Shown here: piece after piece, positions 34,674-43,316 of the stretch
Layout of the letters: each line of letters starts with the position of its first letter
Position numbering within the stretch: the stretch's first letter is position 1
Source of the DNA: Caldisericum exile AZM16c01
GTDB taxonomy: Bacteria; Caldisericota; Caldisericia; Caldisericales; Caldisericaceae
Length of the DNA: 64,000 bases
Assembly: GCF_000284335.1 (NCBI RefSeq)
Contig: NC_017096.1
Location: forward strand, 868,001 to 932,000
Direction of reading: 5' to 3'
Position numbers and translations under genes: made by a program
The notes under the pieces: model-generated
Seen by the model: the letters and a program-made list of their open reading frames with translations, nothing else
What the model was told of the DNA's origin: nothing
The model's database searches: none

Positions 34674-34909
34674 AGGAGGTAAAATATGGATAACTTTGTA
34701 TTACATATACCAACAAAAGTAGTATTTGGAAAAGGTGAATTTAACTCGTTAGGAAAGTATGCAAGAGAACTCGGAACGAAGGCACTTGTTGTTACGGGAA
34801 GACGTTTTGCAAAAGAGTCTGGATTACTTGATAAAGCACTTAAACAATTAGATGAAGTAGGTATTAAATATGTTGTGTATTCAGAAATAGAACCAAATCC
34901 AGAATCAAA
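34674..34909. repeat. Inverted long repeat, right arm (alcohol dehydrogenase 5' end)
   Basis: Identical by eye to the reverse complement of 1-236. The true end may lie further right, since the left arm is cut by the window edge. Confidence 0.9.
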
Positions 34910-35885
34910 GACAGTTGATAAAGGCGGTGAAGTTGCAAGAAATGAAAATGTTGATTTTATCATTGCAATAGGTGGTGGAAGCGTAATAGATGCAGCAAAA
35001 ATTATTAAGGTAATAGCAAAAACAGAGAAGTCTTGTTGGGATTACTTTGAAAGACCACCAAAAGAAACTATTCAAGATAAAACTCTCCCTCTCCTTACTA
35101 TCGTAACATTTGCAGCAACAGGCTCAGAACTTGACAACGCAGCAGTTGTAACAAATTCGGAGACAAGAGACAAAAGAGGGCTTTTCCATCCCGAGTTATT
35201 TCCCTCAATCTCAATAATCGACCCACTTCTTACACTCTCAGTTCCTCAAAGGTCTACAATAGATGGTGTAGTTGATATGTTCACTCATATCTTCGAAAGC
35301 TATCTTTCATCTAATGCACACGCACCTGTTTCAGACAGAATTTCTGAAGGTCTCTTAAAGGAATGTATGAAAGCGGGTGAAGTAGTTTTTCATGATCCTC
35401 AAAACATCGAGGCAAGAGAGGCACTTTCATGGATTGCGGCACTTGCGCTATCTGGAATACCGAATGCAGGAAGGAAAGGCCCTCATCCAATGCACAGATT
35501 GGAGCATCCAATTTCTGGTATCTATGGTATTGCACATGGAAGAGGGCTATCGGCAATTATTCCAGCATACTTAATTTTCACATATGACCTTCACAAAGAT
35601 AGACTTGCACTTTTTGGGGAGATGGTCTTTGGCATAACCAACCCAAGAGAAACTATCTTACGAATAGTTGATTGGCTCAGGCAAATTAACGCACTTAATG
35701 GTTTAAAAGACCTTGGAGTGAAAAAAGAATCTTTCAAAGCATTTGTTGAATCTGCCTTAAGAGATGACGGAAACCAAGACTTTATAAGAGCGAAGAAACC
35801 GATTTACAAAGATGAAATTATGAAAATTTACGAACTTGCATACGATTACTCAGAAATTGAAAAGAAAATTTTGGAACTTTTTTAA
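34686..35885 (+). CDS. Iron-containing alcohol dehydrogenase (complete copy)
   Basis: A 399-residue group III alcohol dehydrogenase of the BDH/YqhD type, interconverting aldehydes and alcohols with NAD(P)H. The nucleotide-binding GGGSVIDAAK is near residue 98. The metal ligands lie in DGVVDMFTHIFE (Asp and His near 193-200) and in the MHRLEHPISG...AHGRGL region (His near 268 and 282). The start follows AAGGAGG. Its first 224 bp are duplicated exactly, inverted, at the left edge of the window. It is probably the fermentative partner of the aldehyde:ferredoxin oxidoreductase at 45897. Confidence 0.93.
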   Translation: MDNFVLHIPTKVVFGKGEFNSLGKYARELGTKALVVTGRRFAKESGLLDKALKQLDEVGIKYVVYSEIEPNPESKTVDKGGEVARNENVDFIIAIGGGSVIDAAKIIKVIAKTEKSCWDYFERPPKETIQDKTLPLLTIVTFAATGSELDNAAVVTNSETRDKRGLFHPELFPSISIIDPLLTLSVPQRSTIDGVVDMFTHIFESYLSSNAHAPVSDRISEGLLKECMKAGEVVFHDPQNIEAREALSWIAALALSGIPNAGRKGPHPMHRLEHPISGIYGIAHGRGLSAIIPAYLIFTYDLHKDRLALFGEMVFGITNPRETILRIVDWLRQINALNGLKDLGVKKESFKAFVESALRDDGNQDFIRAKKPIYKDEIMKIYELAYDYSEIEKKILELF

Positions 35886-35918
35886 GACCGATAGTATCTA
35901 ATTAAAGAGGAGGTATAT

Positions 35919-36686
35919 ATGAAAAAAATTTTGGTAGTGTTTCTGGTTGTTTTAATGTTTTTATCTGGTTGTAGTATTTTTAAGGAAAGGGAAGTTTCAC
36001 TGTCAAAAGTAAGTGTAAATGGCGATGGCTCAATTCGTATCGAAGGCAGAGGTCGCGCATTTGAAAACACTATTGGTATTAAGGTAGTCGATGGTAATGA
36101 TTTTATTCTGTTTCAGGGCTCTACAATAACAGATGCAAAAGATATGGGTCAATTCGGAAATTTTAAAGAAGACATAAAATTGAAAGTATTTCCGCAAACC
36201 GATAAGATCAAAGTTGTAGCGTATATTGCTTCGCCAAAGGATGGTACAATCACAAGTTCCGACGAAAAAAGTATTAACTATGGAATGCCCTACAAAACAG
36301 TTTTAGTTTTTTACGGTAATACAAAGAAAAATCCTGAAATGCTTGACTGCACCAAGGTATTCCCAGTTGAGAGGCGTATAGCTTCAAGCTCTCAAGATAT
36401 ACCAATAGACACAATGAAGATATTCCTTTTGGGACCAACCAAAAATGAAGAATCCGAAGGCTATTTAATGACAACCCCGAAAAACCTAACGATAAACAAA
36501 ATTGAAAAAATAACAAGCAACAAGGTGCAAATTGATTTTGGTAAAGAGCTATTAGTCATTGCAGGTGGCTCTTGCCGAGTAGCAGCAATAAGGGCAGAAA
36601 TAACTAAAACTCTCGAGCAATTTTATCCTGGATACGAGGTTATAATTTCTGCAAATGGCAATACGGAAGAGGTGCTCCAGCCTTAA
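35919..36686 (+). CDS. Lipoprotein with Gmad2 and GerMN domains
   Basis: A 255-residue exported lipoprotein, with the lipobox at FLSGC (Cys 18). The first domain (about 25-115) resembles the Gmad2 immunoglobulin-like fold (IRIEGRGRAFENTIGIKVVD). The second (about 125-250) resembles GerMN (KTVLVFYGN..., TPKNLTINKIE..., VQIDFGKELL and an AAIRAEITKTLEQF end). Such proteins are known from spore germination and also from the envelopes of non-spore-formers. No sporulation genes are visible here. It starts behind GAGGAGG, 33 bp after the alcohol dehydrogenase. Confidence 0.8.
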   Translation: MKKILVVFLVVLMFLSGCSIFKEREVSLSKVSVNGDGSIRIEGRGRAFENTIGIKVVDGNDFILFQGSTITDAKDMGQFGNFKEDIKLKVFPQTDKIKVVAYIASPKDGTITSSDEKSINYGMPYKTVLVFYGNTKKNPEMLDCTKVFPVERRIASSSQDIPIDTMKIFLLGPTKNEESEGYLMTTPKNLTINKIEKITSNKVQIDFGKELLVIAGGSCRVAAIRAEITKTLEQFYPGYEVIISANGNTEEVLQP

Positions 36687-36979
36687 CCTGCTTTGTATAT
36701 AAGTTTTGGGTTCAACTCTTCAACAACCTCAACCGTTTCAAATCCAATTTCCTTTAAAGCAGAAATGATCTCAGATGAAATTTTGTCTATTATTGTCCAG
36801 GAAATTGCCTTACAAAAATTACAAGTGGGAGTTGAACCCTCGAAGGAAACAAAAACCTTTATGTATTGTTCCTTTGGTGTAAATCCATAAACAAGGTTTT
36901 CTGATATTATGTCATTTCCTGTTTCAGGGTCTTTCACCTTTTTTAATGCTTCAATTATTTTTCTTTCAAGTTCATTCAT
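36683..36979 (-). CDS. MIP18/DUF59-like protein, second copy
   Basis: A 98-residue protein with the MIP18-type start KKVKDPETGNDIISENLVYGF (cut in reading at residue 14-34) and a central FEGSTPTCNFCKAISW, where a CxxC replaces the usual TxPGC motif. It is probably a divergent metal-sulfur assembly factor. It overlaps the aldolase stop by 4 nt, so the two are co-transcribed, and its 3' end overlaps the convergent lipoprotein by 4 bp. Confidence 0.65.
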   Translation of the reverse strand: MNELERKIIEALKKVKDPETGNDIISENLVYGFTPKEQYIKVFVSFEGSTPTCNFCKAISWTIIDKISSEIISALKEIGFETVEVVEELNPKLIYKAG

Positions 36980-37860
36980 ATTAAACCTACCCCTTTAAGT
37001 ATATTTCTAAACTCCTCTTCGTTAAAAGAATCTTCCATAAGAGGTCTTCTTACATACCTTTCAATAGGGATGTTCATAAAACCAAGTGCAACTTTAATCG
37101 CATAACCAAAAGAAGTTGTAAGATTATAAATATACGTTAGCCTTGTAATTTTTTTGTGCAACTCTACTACCTTTTCTAAATCTCTTCTGATAAATGCAGC
37201 CTTAACCTCATTAAAAATATCGAGCGCTATATTTGCAAGAGCCATTACTCCTCCATCTCCACCTGTTACGATTAGTGGCACATAGAGTTGCTCAGTTCCT
37301 GTAAAAATTTCAAAGTCACTTTTTACTGCCTTTACTTCATTCACAAGCCTAACAAGGTATCCCATGTTATCATATGTTACCTTGATACCTTTTATTAAGG
37401 GATGCTTTGCAAGTTCCTTAATTAAATCTACCGATAGAGAGTAACCAGTGAGTGCTGGGATGTTATAGATAAACGTAGGTAACTCAGAAGTTTCTGCGAT
37501 TTTAATAAAATAATCATATAAGCCCCTTTGTGAAGGCACAAGGAAAAACGGTGGTGGGGAGACTATCGCATAGAAGTTTCCTTCTTTTGCAAATTCACAC
37601 ATTTCAAGAGTCTCTTCAAAAACCGTCGAGTGCACATTCACATATACAGGAATGTCTTTGGAATTTTTCTTTACAAAAAGTGCAACATTTTTCTTTTCCT
37701 GCAAACTTAAATTTGTAAATTCACCTGTAGTTGCGTTTGCAAAAAGACCATCGGGGGACTTAGTTGTAAGATAATCCAAAAATTTTTCGAATCCTTGGTA
37801 GTCAATTGCACCATCTTCCTTAAATGGTGTTATTAATGCAACTATATTTTTTATATCCAT
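36976..37860 (-). CDS. DapA/NanA-family class I aldolase
   Basis: A 294-residue (beta/alpha)8 lyase of the dihydrodipicolinate synthase/N-acetylneuraminate lyase family. ANATTGEFTNLS near 42, FIYNIPALTGY with the catalytic Tyr near 137, and the Schiff-base Lys in GIKVTYDN near 165 are present. The usual GTTGE signature is altered to ATTGE. No lysine-pathway genes lie nearby, so it could be a sugar-acid aldolase; the substrate is open. It starts at 37860 behind AGGAGG and pairs with the MIP18-like gene. Confidence 0.82.
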   Translation of the reverse strand: MDIKNIVALITPFKEDGAIDYQGFEKFLDYLTTKSPDGLFANATTGEFTNLSLQEKKNVALFVKKNSKDIPVYVNVHSTVFEETLEMCEFAKEGNFYAIVSPPPFFLVPSQRGLYDYFIKIAETSELPTFIYNIPALTGYSLSVDLIKELAKHPLIKGIKVTYDNMGYLVRLVNEVKAVKSDFEIFTGTEQLYVPLIVTGGDGGVMALANIALDIFNEVKAAFIRRDLEKVVELHKKITRLTYIYNLTTSFGYAIKVALGFMNIPIERYVRRPLMEDSFNEEEFRNILKGVGLI

Positions 37861-37916
37861 TTTTTCCTCCTAATACATTTTAACTTAATATTTCATATCC
37901 TGCAAGGTACTTTAAC

Positions 37917-37943
37917 TTGTAAAAAGTTGCAACTTCTTATAAA
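37917..37943 (+). promoter_or_regulatory. DUF89 gene promoter, candidate leaderless
   Basis: TTGTAA (37917-37922), 15-bp spacer, TATAAA (37938-37943), then 7 nt to the ATG at 37951. No Shine-Dalgarno is visible. Confidence 0.4.
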
Positions 37944-37950
37944 ATTTTGT

Positions 37951-38808
37951 ATGAAATCAGAAATTGAATGCCTTACCTGCGTATATAATCAGATACTTCG
38001 CATTTCAAAGGTTGCAACAGAAAGTAGCAGTGATATTGAAATTATATTAAAGGAAAGCGCAAAATACCTTGGTAATGCAAACCTTAATCTTACTCCACCT
38101 GAACTTGCACAACCACTTTACAAATTGGTATACAAAATAACTAAAAACGACGATCCATATAAAAACATAAAAGACGAACATATAAAAATTGCACTTACCC
38201 TATACCCAAAACTCAAAGAATTTGTTGAAAAAGGGTCTGATAGACTTTTAGAAAGCACAAAAGTTGCAATGATGGGTAATGCAATAGATCTTGGAAGCAC
38301 ATTCGATAAGATTGAAATAGATTTTGAAAAGTTTTTAACCGACAATTTTGAATTAAATGATTATATAGAATTTAAAAAGGCAATAGAAAGATCCAAAAAA
38401 ATTCTTTTCATTGGCGATAATGCTGGCGAAACCGTTTTTGATAGAGTGTTAATTGAAACTCTGTTAGACCTTGGAAAAGAAGTTAAGTATGCAGTAAAAA
38501 GTAAGGCAATAATAAATGACGCAACAAAGGAAGATGCACTAAAATCTGGAATACAAAATGTTGTCGAAACAGGCTCACAAATGGCAGGAACTGTATTGTA
38601 TAAATTAAGCGAAGACTTTATTCAAATCTTAAAAAATACTCAACTAATTATTGCAAAAGGACAAGCCAATTATGAAACACTATCTGACGAAGAACTGCCA
38701 ATATTCTTTCTTCTCAAAATAAAATGCGCCCCAATATCAAGATCAATCGGATATAATATTGGTACGAATATTTTACTAAAATCAAAAAAATATAAATTAA
38801 AATCTTGA
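37951..38808 (+). CDS. DUF89/ARMT1-family damage-control phosphatase-like protein
   Basis: A 285-residue protein of the DUF89 family. The CLTC near residue 8 belongs to the prokaryotic subgroup with an N-terminal Cys pair. IGDNAGETVFDR near 153 contains the metal-binding Asp-Asn, and ANYETLSDEE near 240 the conserved Asn/Asp region. DUF89 proteins are metal-dependent phosphatases of damaged or overflow phospho-metabolites; the substrate here is unknown. The ATG at 37951 is chosen over a TTG at 37927. Its TGA stop lies within the -35 box of the following dpp promoter. Confidence 0.8.
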   Translation: MKSEIECLTCVYNQILRISKVATESSSDIEIILKESAKYLGNANLNLTPPELAQPLYKLVYKITKNDDPYKNIKDEHIKIALTLYPKLKEFVEKGSDRLLESTKVAMMGNAIDLGSTFDKIEIDFEKFLTDNFELNDYIEFKKAIERSKKILFIGDNAGETVFDRVLIETLLDLGKEVKYAVKSKAIINDATKEDALKSGIQNVVETGSQMAGTVLYKLSEDFIQILKNTQLIIAKGQANYETLSDEELPIFFLLKIKCAPISRSIGYNIGTNILLKSKKYKLKS

Positions 38809-38832
38809 CTACAAAAACTTTTTTCATATAAT
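38805..38832 (+). promoter_or_regulatory. Promoter of the peptide importer
   Basis: TTGACT (38805-38810), 16-bp spacer, TATAAT (38827-38832): the best promoter in the window. The TGA in TTGACT is the stop codon of the DUF89 gene. Confidence 0.75.
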
Positions 38833-38882
38833 TACCTCAAAGCACAATGAAAAGAAAAATTTAAACCAAAGGAGGCGAAAGT

Positions 38883-40466
38883 ATGAAGAAAGTGTTGGTG
38901 TTGCTTATTACCGTATTTATGGTAGTAAGCCTATTTGCGGGATGTAAACAAGCAGCACAACCTACAACCCTTGTTTTTGCAAAAGCAGGAGATGCAGTTG
39001 AACTAGATCCAGCAGATGTAACAGATGGAGAATCTATAACTGTTATGAACAACATCTTTGAAGGTCTTGTCCGTTACAAGCCAGGCACAACTGAGGTAGA
39101 ACCATGGCTTGCAACAAGTTGGGATGTATCAAGCGATGGACTTATATGGACATTTCACCTAAGGCAAGGCGTAAAATTCCATGACGGAACACCATTTAAT
39201 GCGGATGCCGTGGTCTTCTCCTTCGAGCGTCAAAGGGATCCAAACCACCCGTTCCACAAGTATGGAAAGTGGGAATACTGGCAATGGTGCTTTAGTGAAA
39301 TTAGCAAGACTGAGAAGGTTGACGACTATACTGTAAAAATTACACTTAACCATCCATTTGCACCATTCCTCAGTACTATGGCGATGTTCACTGCTTATAT
39401 TGTAAGCCCTACAAACTGTGAGAAATGGGGAGATCAGTGGTTTGCACACCCAGTTGGTACTGGCCCATTTAAATTCGTAGAATGGATAAAAGGTGACCAC
39501 ATAACGCTTGAGAAAAATCCTGACTATTGGGGAGAGAAAGCAAAAATTGATAAACTCATTTTTAAGGTTATCCCAGACGCATCTCAAAGACTTCTTTCAT
39601 TACAAAAAGGTGAAGTGCAAGGAATGGAATTTCCAAACCCAGATGACCTACAAAAAATCTCTCAGGATAGCAATCTCCAAATTTTAAGCGAACCAGGTTT
39701 GAATGTTGGTTATCTTGCAATGAATATGGGTGAAGATACACCCGGTTTCCAAAAACCATTTGCAGATGTTAGGGTTAGACAGGCAATTAACTATGCAATA
39801 AATAAGAAGGCGATTGTTGACCAGCTCTACAAAGGAACTGCTGTCGTTGCAAAGAATCCTATTCCACCAACACTTTGGGGTTACAATGATTCAATTCAAG
39901 ATTATGAATATAATCCAACAAAAGCAAAAGAACTTCTAAAAGAAGCAGGTTATCCAAATGGATTTAAAACGCAACTTTGGGCAATGCCTGTTTCAAGACC
40001 TTACATGTTTGATCCCCAAAAGATTGCAACAGCAATCCAGGCAGATCTAAAGGCAGTTGGAATTGACGCTGAAATCGTAACCTATGATTGGGGAACATAC
40101 TTACAAAAGACAGAAAATGGAGAACACCCAATGGCACTTCTTGGATGGACAGCAGATTATGCAGATCCAGACGACTTTTTGTATGTCTTGCTTGACTCAG
40201 ATTCTGCAACAGTTGGAAGCGCAGGAAATATTGCATTTTACAGAAATCCGAAGGTGCATGAGTTAAATATTAAGGCACAAAGAGAAACAGACCAAGCAAA
40301 AAGAGCAGAACTTTACAAACAAGTCCAAGAGATAGTTCATAATGATGCACCTTGGGTGCCACTTGCACACGCAAAACAGATATTGGTTTTCAGTAAGAAC
40401 GTGCAAGGATTTGTGCTATACCCCACGGGTGATTACCACTTTGAAACAGTAAGTATCACCAAATAG
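38883..40466 (+). CDS. Oligopeptide/dipeptide-type ABC substrate-binding lipoprotein
   Basis: A 527-residue exported lipoprotein of the family 5 solute-binding proteins. The lipobox is SLFAGC (Cys near 21). DPADVTDGES, WTFHLRQGVKFHDGTPFNADAVVFSF (residues 90-115, seen in parts) and NYAINKKAIVDQLY near 300 are family hallmarks. It captures peptides, or possibly nickel or sugars, for the DppBC permeases encoded next. Its start follows GGAGGCG. A GC hairpin separates it from the permease genes. Confidence 0.93.
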   Translation: MKKVLVLLITVFMVVSLFAGCKQAAQPTTLVFAKAGDAVELDPADVTDGESITVMNNIFEGLVRYKPGTTEVEPWLATSWDVSSDGLIWTFHLRQGVKFHDGTPFNADAVVFSFERQRDPNHPFHKYGKWEYWQWCFSEISKTEKVDDYTVKITLNHPFAPFLSTMAMFTAYIVSPTNCEKWGDQWFAHPVGTGPFKFVEWIKGDHITLEKNPDYWGEKAKIDKLIFKVIPDASQRLLSLQKGEVQGMEFPNPDDLQKISQDSNLQILSEPGLNVGYLAMNMGEDTPGFQKPFADVRVRQAINYAINKKAIVDQLYKGTAVVAKNPIPPTLWGYNDSIQDYEYNPTKAKELLKEAGYPNGFKTQLWAMPVSRPYMFDPQKIATAIQADLKAVGIDAEIVTYDWGTYLQKTENGEHPMALLGWTADYADPDDFLYVLLDSDSATVGSAGNIAFYRNPKVHELNIKAQRETDQAKRAELYKQVQEIVHNDAPWVPLAHAKQILVFSKNVQGFVLYPTGDYHFETVSITK

Positions 40467-40480
40467 ATTGAATTTATGTA

Positions 40481-40496
40481 GGGGGCGAAAGCCCCC
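40481..40496 (+). terminator. Intercistronic hairpin after the binding-protein gene
   Basis: GGGGGC, GAAA, GCCCCC, 14 bp after the stop and 25 bp before dppB. It sits in the same position as the hairpin in the nucleoside importer operon, and probably limits transcription into the permease genes. Confidence 0.6.
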
Positions 40497-40521
40497 TTAA
40501 CTTAAAACAGAGGTGTGAAAA

Positions 40522-41523
40522 GTGAGAAATTATATAATTAAAAGGTTTATAAACATCTTGGTGATGCTTTTTGCAGTTTCGATCATTATTTTCTTACTTG
40601 TCCGCTTTATTCCTGGAGATCCTGCAAGAACAATGGCAGGTGAACATGCATCAAAAGAGATCCTTGAAGAAATGCGAAAAAAATGGGGACTTGATAAACC
40701 AATTTGGGAGCAATACCTTATATGGCTCAAATATGCGATTCGAGGAGATTTTGGAAGGTCAATTCTAACACACGAAAGTGTTCTAACAGAGATAACACTT
40801 AGGTTTCCTAATACTTTGGAGCTTTCAATATTTGCAATGCTTTTTGCAAGTATTTTTGGAATAACAGCAGGAATAATCTCTGCAATTAAAAGATACACGC
40901 TTTTTGATTATATCACGATGTTCTTGGCACTTTTTGGTGTTTCAATGCCTATATTTTGGCTTGCAATAATGCTTGTACTACTTTTTAGTATTAAACTGAA
41001 CTTACTTCCAACTGGTGGAAGGCTTTCGGTCTTCTATTCAATAAAACCAATAACTCATCTATATCTCATTGATAGCCTTTTAACACTAAATTTTGGCGCT
41101 TTCTTCGATGCACTGAAACACTTAATTCTCCCTTCCATTGCCCTTGGAACAATTCCAATGGCGTTCATCGCAAGGATAACTCGTTCAAGTATGCTAAACG
41201 TAATAAGCCAGGATTATATAAGAACAGCAAGAGCAAAAGGACTTCCCGAAAGAACTGTAATCGTTAAGCACGCATTAAGAAACGCTCTAATTCCAATTCT
41301 TACATCAGCCGGTACAGAGTTTGCAATGCTAATGGGAGGAGCTGTATTGACTGAAACAATTTTCTACTGGCCTGGATTGGGTACATATATAGTGCAAGCA
41401 GTAAACGCAAGAGATTATCCTGCAATTCAAGGTGCAGTGATTTTTGTTGCGTTCGTTGTTGCGATAGTAAATTTAATTGTCGATGTTTTATATGCCTATA
41501 TTGATCCAAGAATTCATTACTAA
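40522..41523 (+). CDS. dppB: Dipeptide-type ABC permease, DppB-like
   Basis: A 333-residue inner-membrane permease with about six membrane segments. The family motifs are FIPGDPARTMAGEHAS near 29 and the EAA loop DYIRTARAKGLPERTV near 230. The GTG start at 40522 follows GAGGTGTG. It is paired with dppC 9 bp downstream. No dppD or dppF ATPase gene follows, so the ATPases must be encoded elsewhere. Confidence 0.93.
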   Translation: MRNYIIKRFINILVMLFAVSIIIFLLVRFIPGDPARTMAGEHASKEILEEMRKKWGLDKPIWEQYLIWLKYAIRGDFGRSILTHESVLTEITLRFPNTLELSIFAMLFASIFGITAGIISAIKRYTLFDYITMFLALFGVSMPIFWLAIMLVLLFSIKLNLLPTGGRLSVFYSIKPITHLYLIDSLLTLNFGAFFDALKHLILPSIALGTIPMAFIARITRSSMLNVISQDYIRTARAKGLPERTVIVKHALRNALIPILTSAGTEFAMLMGGAVLTETIFYWPGLGTYIVQAVNARDYPAIQGAVIFVAFVVAIVNLIVDVLYAYIDPRIHY

Positions 41524-41532
41524 GGTGAGATT

Positions 41533-42417
41533 ATGAATGAAGAAATTCAAATACATGAGACATTCTTAAGCGATTCGCTAAAAAGTTTGAAGAAAAATAA
41601 ATCCGCAATTCTTGGTTTGATAATTGTTTCAATCCTTATTGTAACTTCAATTTTAGCACCAATAATATCACCAAATGATCCCATAGAACAAAACCTCTAC
41701 AACAATCTTAAACCGGGTATTTGGGCAGGAAATACAAAAAACATTTTGGGAACAGACGAATTTGGTAGAGATATTTTAAGCAGAATTATATATGGTGCTC
41801 GAGTATCTCTTTCGGTAGGTGTAATCGCAGTTATAATTGGGGTTTTCCTTGGAGGTATTGCAGGTATTTTTTCAGGATTTTACGGTGGGTGGATTGATAA
41901 TCTTCTTATGAGACTTACAGATATAATGTTTGCACTGCCTTCAATCTTGCTTGCTATTGTTATTGTTTCTGTCTTAGGAAGAGGATTATCAAAAGCCATG
42001 ATTGCAATTGGAATTACATATGCACCGCAAATTGCAAGAGTTGTAAGATCAGAGACAATTGTTGTAAGAAATAGCGAATACATTGAGGCAGCAAAAGCAA
42101 TTGGATCACCAAATTTAAGGACATTAAGAGTGCATGTATTGCCAAATGTCCTCTCTGTAATAATAGTTTATACTACGTTAAGTATCGGAAGTGCTATTCT
42201 TGATGCAGCGGCACTTGGTTTTTTGGGGTTAGGTGCTCAGCCTCCCACACCTGAATGGGGTGCAATGCTTGCCAATTCAAATCACTATATTACAGGTGGG
42301 TATTGGTGGCTTGCAACATTCCCAGGACTTGCAATCCTTATATCTGTTCTCGGTTTTAATTTGTTTGGTGATGGTTTAAGGGATGCAATTGACCCAAGAC
42401 TCAGAAAAAAACTCTAA
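41533..42417 (+). CDS. dppC: Dipeptide-type ABC permease, DppC-like
   Basis: A 294-residue permease. The N-terminal helix (NKSAILGLIIVSILI) and LGTDEFGRDILSRIIYGAR near 72 are DppC hallmarks, with the EAA loop SEYIEAAKAIGSPNLR near 178. It forms the channel with DppB. It ends the operon; a new promoter lies just downstream at 42426. Confidence 0.93.
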   Translation: MNEEIQIHETFLSDSLKSLKKNKSAILGLIIVSILIVTSILAPIISPNDPIEQNLYNNLKPGIWAGNTKNILGTDEFGRDILSRIIYGARVSLSVGVIAVIIGVFLGGIAGIFSGFYGGWIDNLLMRLTDIMFALPSILLAIVIVSVLGRGLSKAMIAIGITYAPQIARVVRSETIVVRNSEYIEAAKAIGSPNLRTLRVHVLPNVLSVIIVYTTLSIGSAILDAAALGFLGLGAQPPTPEWGAMLANSNHYITGGYWWLATFPGLAILISVLGFNLFGDGLRDAIDPRLRKKL

Positions 42418-42425
42418 ATTTTTCT

Positions 42426-42453
42426 TTGAAATTCCCCAAAAGTATTGTAAAAT
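42426..42453 (+). promoter_or_regulatory. Promoter of the lapA-like/queT/nadE operon
   Basis: TTGAAA (42426-42431), 16-bp spacer, TAAAAT (42448-42453), 30 bp before the next start codon. Confidence 0.6.
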
Positions 42454-42483
42454 TAAAAGCAAATATAAAAGTTGGAGGTTTAA

Positions 42484-42780
42484 ATGAAAAAAATTGGTGC
42501 CTTGCTTATAATTTTGCTTTTGCTCTCTGGATTTGCAACATGGTTTATACTTCTAAATATAAGTTACTTTACATCAATCAATCTCTTTGGTTATTTGATT
42601 GAAAATGTTTCTTCGGGCGCATTGGTTCTTGTGTCTTTCATCATCGGTGGAATCATAATATGGCTCATTTCATTCATTGCATACAGCATTGAAATACAAC
42701 AACTTAAGGAGCAAATCCAAAAAGCAAAGATTGAACGACAACCTTCTAATAGGGAGGAAGAACATAAAGAAGGGAAATGA
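42484..42780 (+). CDS. LapA-domain-like small membrane protein
   Basis: A 98-residue protein with two hydrophobic segments (about 5-27 and 40-65) followed by a charged coiled-coil-like tail (IEIQQLKEQIQKAKIERQ). The second segment (GALVLVSFIIGGIIIWLIS) resembles the LapA/DUF1049 domain. Its function is unknown. It starts behind TGGAGG and overlaps the queT start by 4 nt. Confidence 0.6.
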   Translation: MKKIGALLIILLLLSGFATWFILLNISYFTSINLFGYLIENVSSGALVLVSFIIGGIIIWLISFIAYSIEIQQLKEQIQKAKIERQPSNREEEHKEGK

Positions 42781-43316
42781 AAACAGAAAGAGATGATTTA
42801 ATTATTCTTTTAAGATCTGCGATCATCGCTGGGCTCTACTTCGCCTTAACAACAATATTAGCACCAATTTCATTTGGTGTAATTCAAGTTAGGATATCTG
42901 AGGCATTAGTTGTGCTCCCATATAGTTTCCCTGAGGCAATATTGGGTGTTACAATTGGATGCTTTCTTTCGAATTTATTTTCACCTTTTGGACCTATTGA
43001 TTGGATTTTTGGAACATTCTTGACCTTAATCTCTGCTCTCTTAACCTACTTTATTGGAAAGAAAAAACTTAAAAAATACTTTGCACCACTTCCACCAATT
43101 ATCTTTAATGCATTAGGAGTTAGTTCTTATGTAGTAACGCTTGCAACTTTAAATACAAAACTTGGACTTATTGACGCATTCAAATACTCATTTAAACACT
43201 TTGCCTTGAAACCATATTTATTTGGAGTACTTACAATAGGCATAGGTGAAGCAATTGCAACATATCTTTTAGGATTGCCACTATTATATGCATTGGAAAG
43301 GAGATTTAATAGATGA
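42777..43316 (+). CDS. queT: QueT-family transporter
   Basis: A 179-residue membrane protein with about five hydrophobic segments. FGVIQVRISEALVVLPYSFPEA near residue 38 (partly quoted) and IGCFLSNLFSPFGPIDWIFGT are the QueT family signatures. QueT proteins are predicted uptake components for queuosine precursors. No preQ1 riboswitch is seen upstream, and no queuosine genes are near. It overlaps its neighbours by 4 nt on both sides. Confidence 0.88.
   Translation: MKTERDDLIILLRSAIIAGLYFALTTILAPISFGVIQVRISEALVVLPYSFPEAILGVTIGCFLSNLFSPFGPIDWIFGTFLTLISALLTYFIGKKKLKKYFAPLPPIIFNALGVSSYVVTLATLNTKLGLIDAFKYSFKHFALKPYLFGVLTIGIGEAIATYLLGLPLLYALERRFNR

Noticed and set aside
35919-36686. Evidence of sporulation from the GerMN domain
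   Set aside because: GerMN and Gmad2 also occur in envelope lipoproteins of non-spore-formers, and no other sporulation gene is present.
42777-43316. preQ1 riboswitch before queT
   Set aside because: queT is internal to an operon with a 4-nt overlap, and the leader at 42454-42483 is too short and lacks the expected motif.
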